A stretch of DNA of 64,000 nt from contig NZ_LIVQ01000005.1 in the NCBI RefSeq assembly GCF_001905445.1, positions 386,756 through 450,755 on the forward strand. Direction: 5' to 3'. Both the position numbers and the translations under genes were made by a program. The stretch's first letter is position 1. Each line of letters opens with the position of its first letter. Below the pieces are notes generated by a model that worked only from the letters and a program-made list of their open reading frames with translations, did no database searches and had not been told where the DNA came from. Below are positions 63,457 to 64,000 of this stretch, one piece after another. This DNA comes from Streptomyces sp. CB00455. GTDB lineage: Bacteria; Actinomycetota; Actinomycetes; Streptomycetales; Streptomycetaceae.

Positions 63457-64000
63457 ATGTACGCGATCCCCCACCGCCGCCGGGCGGCCGCCGCCGCGCT
63501 GACCGCCGCCCTGCTCGTCCCGCTGGCCGCCTGCGGCAGCGACGACGAGCAGAGCGCCGCCGCCCCTTCCGCCGGGGCCTCGTCCCCCGCCTCCGCCGCG
63601 CCCGAGGCCGCGAACCTCACGGTCCTCGCCGCGTCCTCGCTCACCGATGCCTTCAAGACCGCGGGCGCCGCATACGAGAAGGCCCACCCGGGCACGAGGG
63701 TCACGTTCTCCTTCGCCGGTTCGCAGGAGCTCGCCGCGCAGGTCAAGCAGGGGGCGCCCGCCGACGCCCTGGTGACCGCGGACACCAGGACCATGGACGG
63801 CCTGCGGTCCGAGACCGGCGAGGCCACGGTCATCGCGAAGAACCGCCTGGTCATCGCGACGGGCAAGGGCAACCCGTTCAAGATCGACGAATTGAAGGAC
63901 CTCGCCGACACCAAGGTCAAGGTCGTACTGGCCGCGCCCGAGGTCCCGGTCGGCCGCTACGGCAAGGAGATCCTGGACAAGCAGGGCGTCACCGTGAAGC
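63457..64000 (+). CDS. modA: Molybdate ABC transporter substrate-binding protein (partial)
   Basis: The first 181 codons of a periplasmic-type binding protein, cut off by the window edge. RRRAAAAALTAALLVPLAACGS is a lipoprotein signal with the Cys after LAA, so it is membrane-tethered. VLAASSLTDAFKTAGAAYEKAHPG is the ModA start and TFSFAGSQELAAQVKQGAPADALVTAD its binding loop. GAGGAG stands 9 bases before ATG 63457. modB and modC should follow outside the window. Confidence 0.88.
   Translation, partial: MYAIPHRRRAAAAALTAALLVPLAACGSDDEQSAAAPSAGASSPASAAPEAANLTVLAASSLTDAFKTAGAAYEKAHPGTRVTFSFAGSQELAAQVKQGAPADALVTADTRTMDGLRSETGEATVIAKNRLVIATGKGNPFKIDELKDLADTKVKVVLAAPEVPVGRYGKEILDKQGVTVK

Noticed and set aside
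1..64000. tRNA, rRNA or known riboswitch genes
   Set aside because: No cloverleaf with CCA-type arms, ribosomal RNA segments or riboswitch cores were recognised by eye. A covariance-model search would be decisive.

Overview
The window looks like a chromosomal segment of a Streptomyces (or very close actinomycete). The DNA is extremely GC-rich with strong G/C at third codon positions. GTG starts are common, neighbouring genes often overlap by four bases (ATGA/GTGA), and intergenic gaps hold GC-rich hairpins instead of U-tract terminators. The content (F420-type nitroreductase, PP2C/GAF regulator, CsbD, DUF5133, PRC-barrel, hemerythrin, mixed TetR/LysR/MarR/DeoR control) also fits. I found no tRNA, rRNA, CRISPR array, prophage or intact insertion sequence. 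The last gene (modA) is cut by the window end.

0-13 kb is a CoA-thioester/lipid and aromatic catabolism region: a crotonase, three AMP-forming acyl-CoA ligases, phenylacetate-CoA ligase (paaK) and a nitronate monooxygenase, with a YihY membrane protein and a Ca2+/H+ antiporter between them. An acyl-CoA dehydrogenase at 25.4 kb belongs to the same theme. KstR-like boxes lie in front of the crotonase and the dehydrogenase, and a second 15-bp inverted repeat is shared by one ligase and the nitronate monooxygenase. The region also carries two decayed genes: a short-chain dehydrogenase and a penicillin-acylase-type amidase.

13-31 kb holds a secreted class C serine hydrolase, a TetR/VOC pair divergent from an FAD monooxygenase across two strong operators, and a deazaflavin-dependent nitroreductase. 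It continues with an overlapping three-gene operon (MpaB oxygenase, Ser/Thr kinase-TPR, carotenoid-desaturase-like FAD enzyme) and an amino-sugar/tagatose-type locus (SIS isomerase, class II aldolase, DeoR regulator). Downstream of the DeoR gene lie a 56-bp perfect palindrome and a 33-bp one.

31-42 kb carries LysR regulators, threonine degradation (tdh-kbl), an esterase, a methyltransferase, an MFS exporter and a PAS/GAF/PP2C phosphatase.

42.1-47.3 kb is the most interesting part: five tightly overlapping genes matching the STM4015-STM4014-STM4013-STM4012-STM4011 families (LRR-like protein, ATP-grasp-like protein, alkaline-phosphatase-fold hydrolase, two radical SAM enzymes). This is a conserved but functionally undefined biosynthetic module. 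It is followed by a switch-like nested hairpin and an amino-acid permease.

48.9-60 kb is a stress and maintenance neighbourhood: GH15, DoxX/MarR, DUF1232, AlkB, several tiny proteins, a HemK-CDGSH-diiron-oxidase-like operon, hemerythrin, PRC-barrel, an acyl-carrier-like protein without its serine, CsbD and a membrane-anchored Mrr-type nuclease. 60-64 kb holds the PTS-dependent dihydroxyacetone kinase operon dhaKLM, an S4 RNA-binding protein, a decayed TOBE (molybdate-binding) gene and modA.
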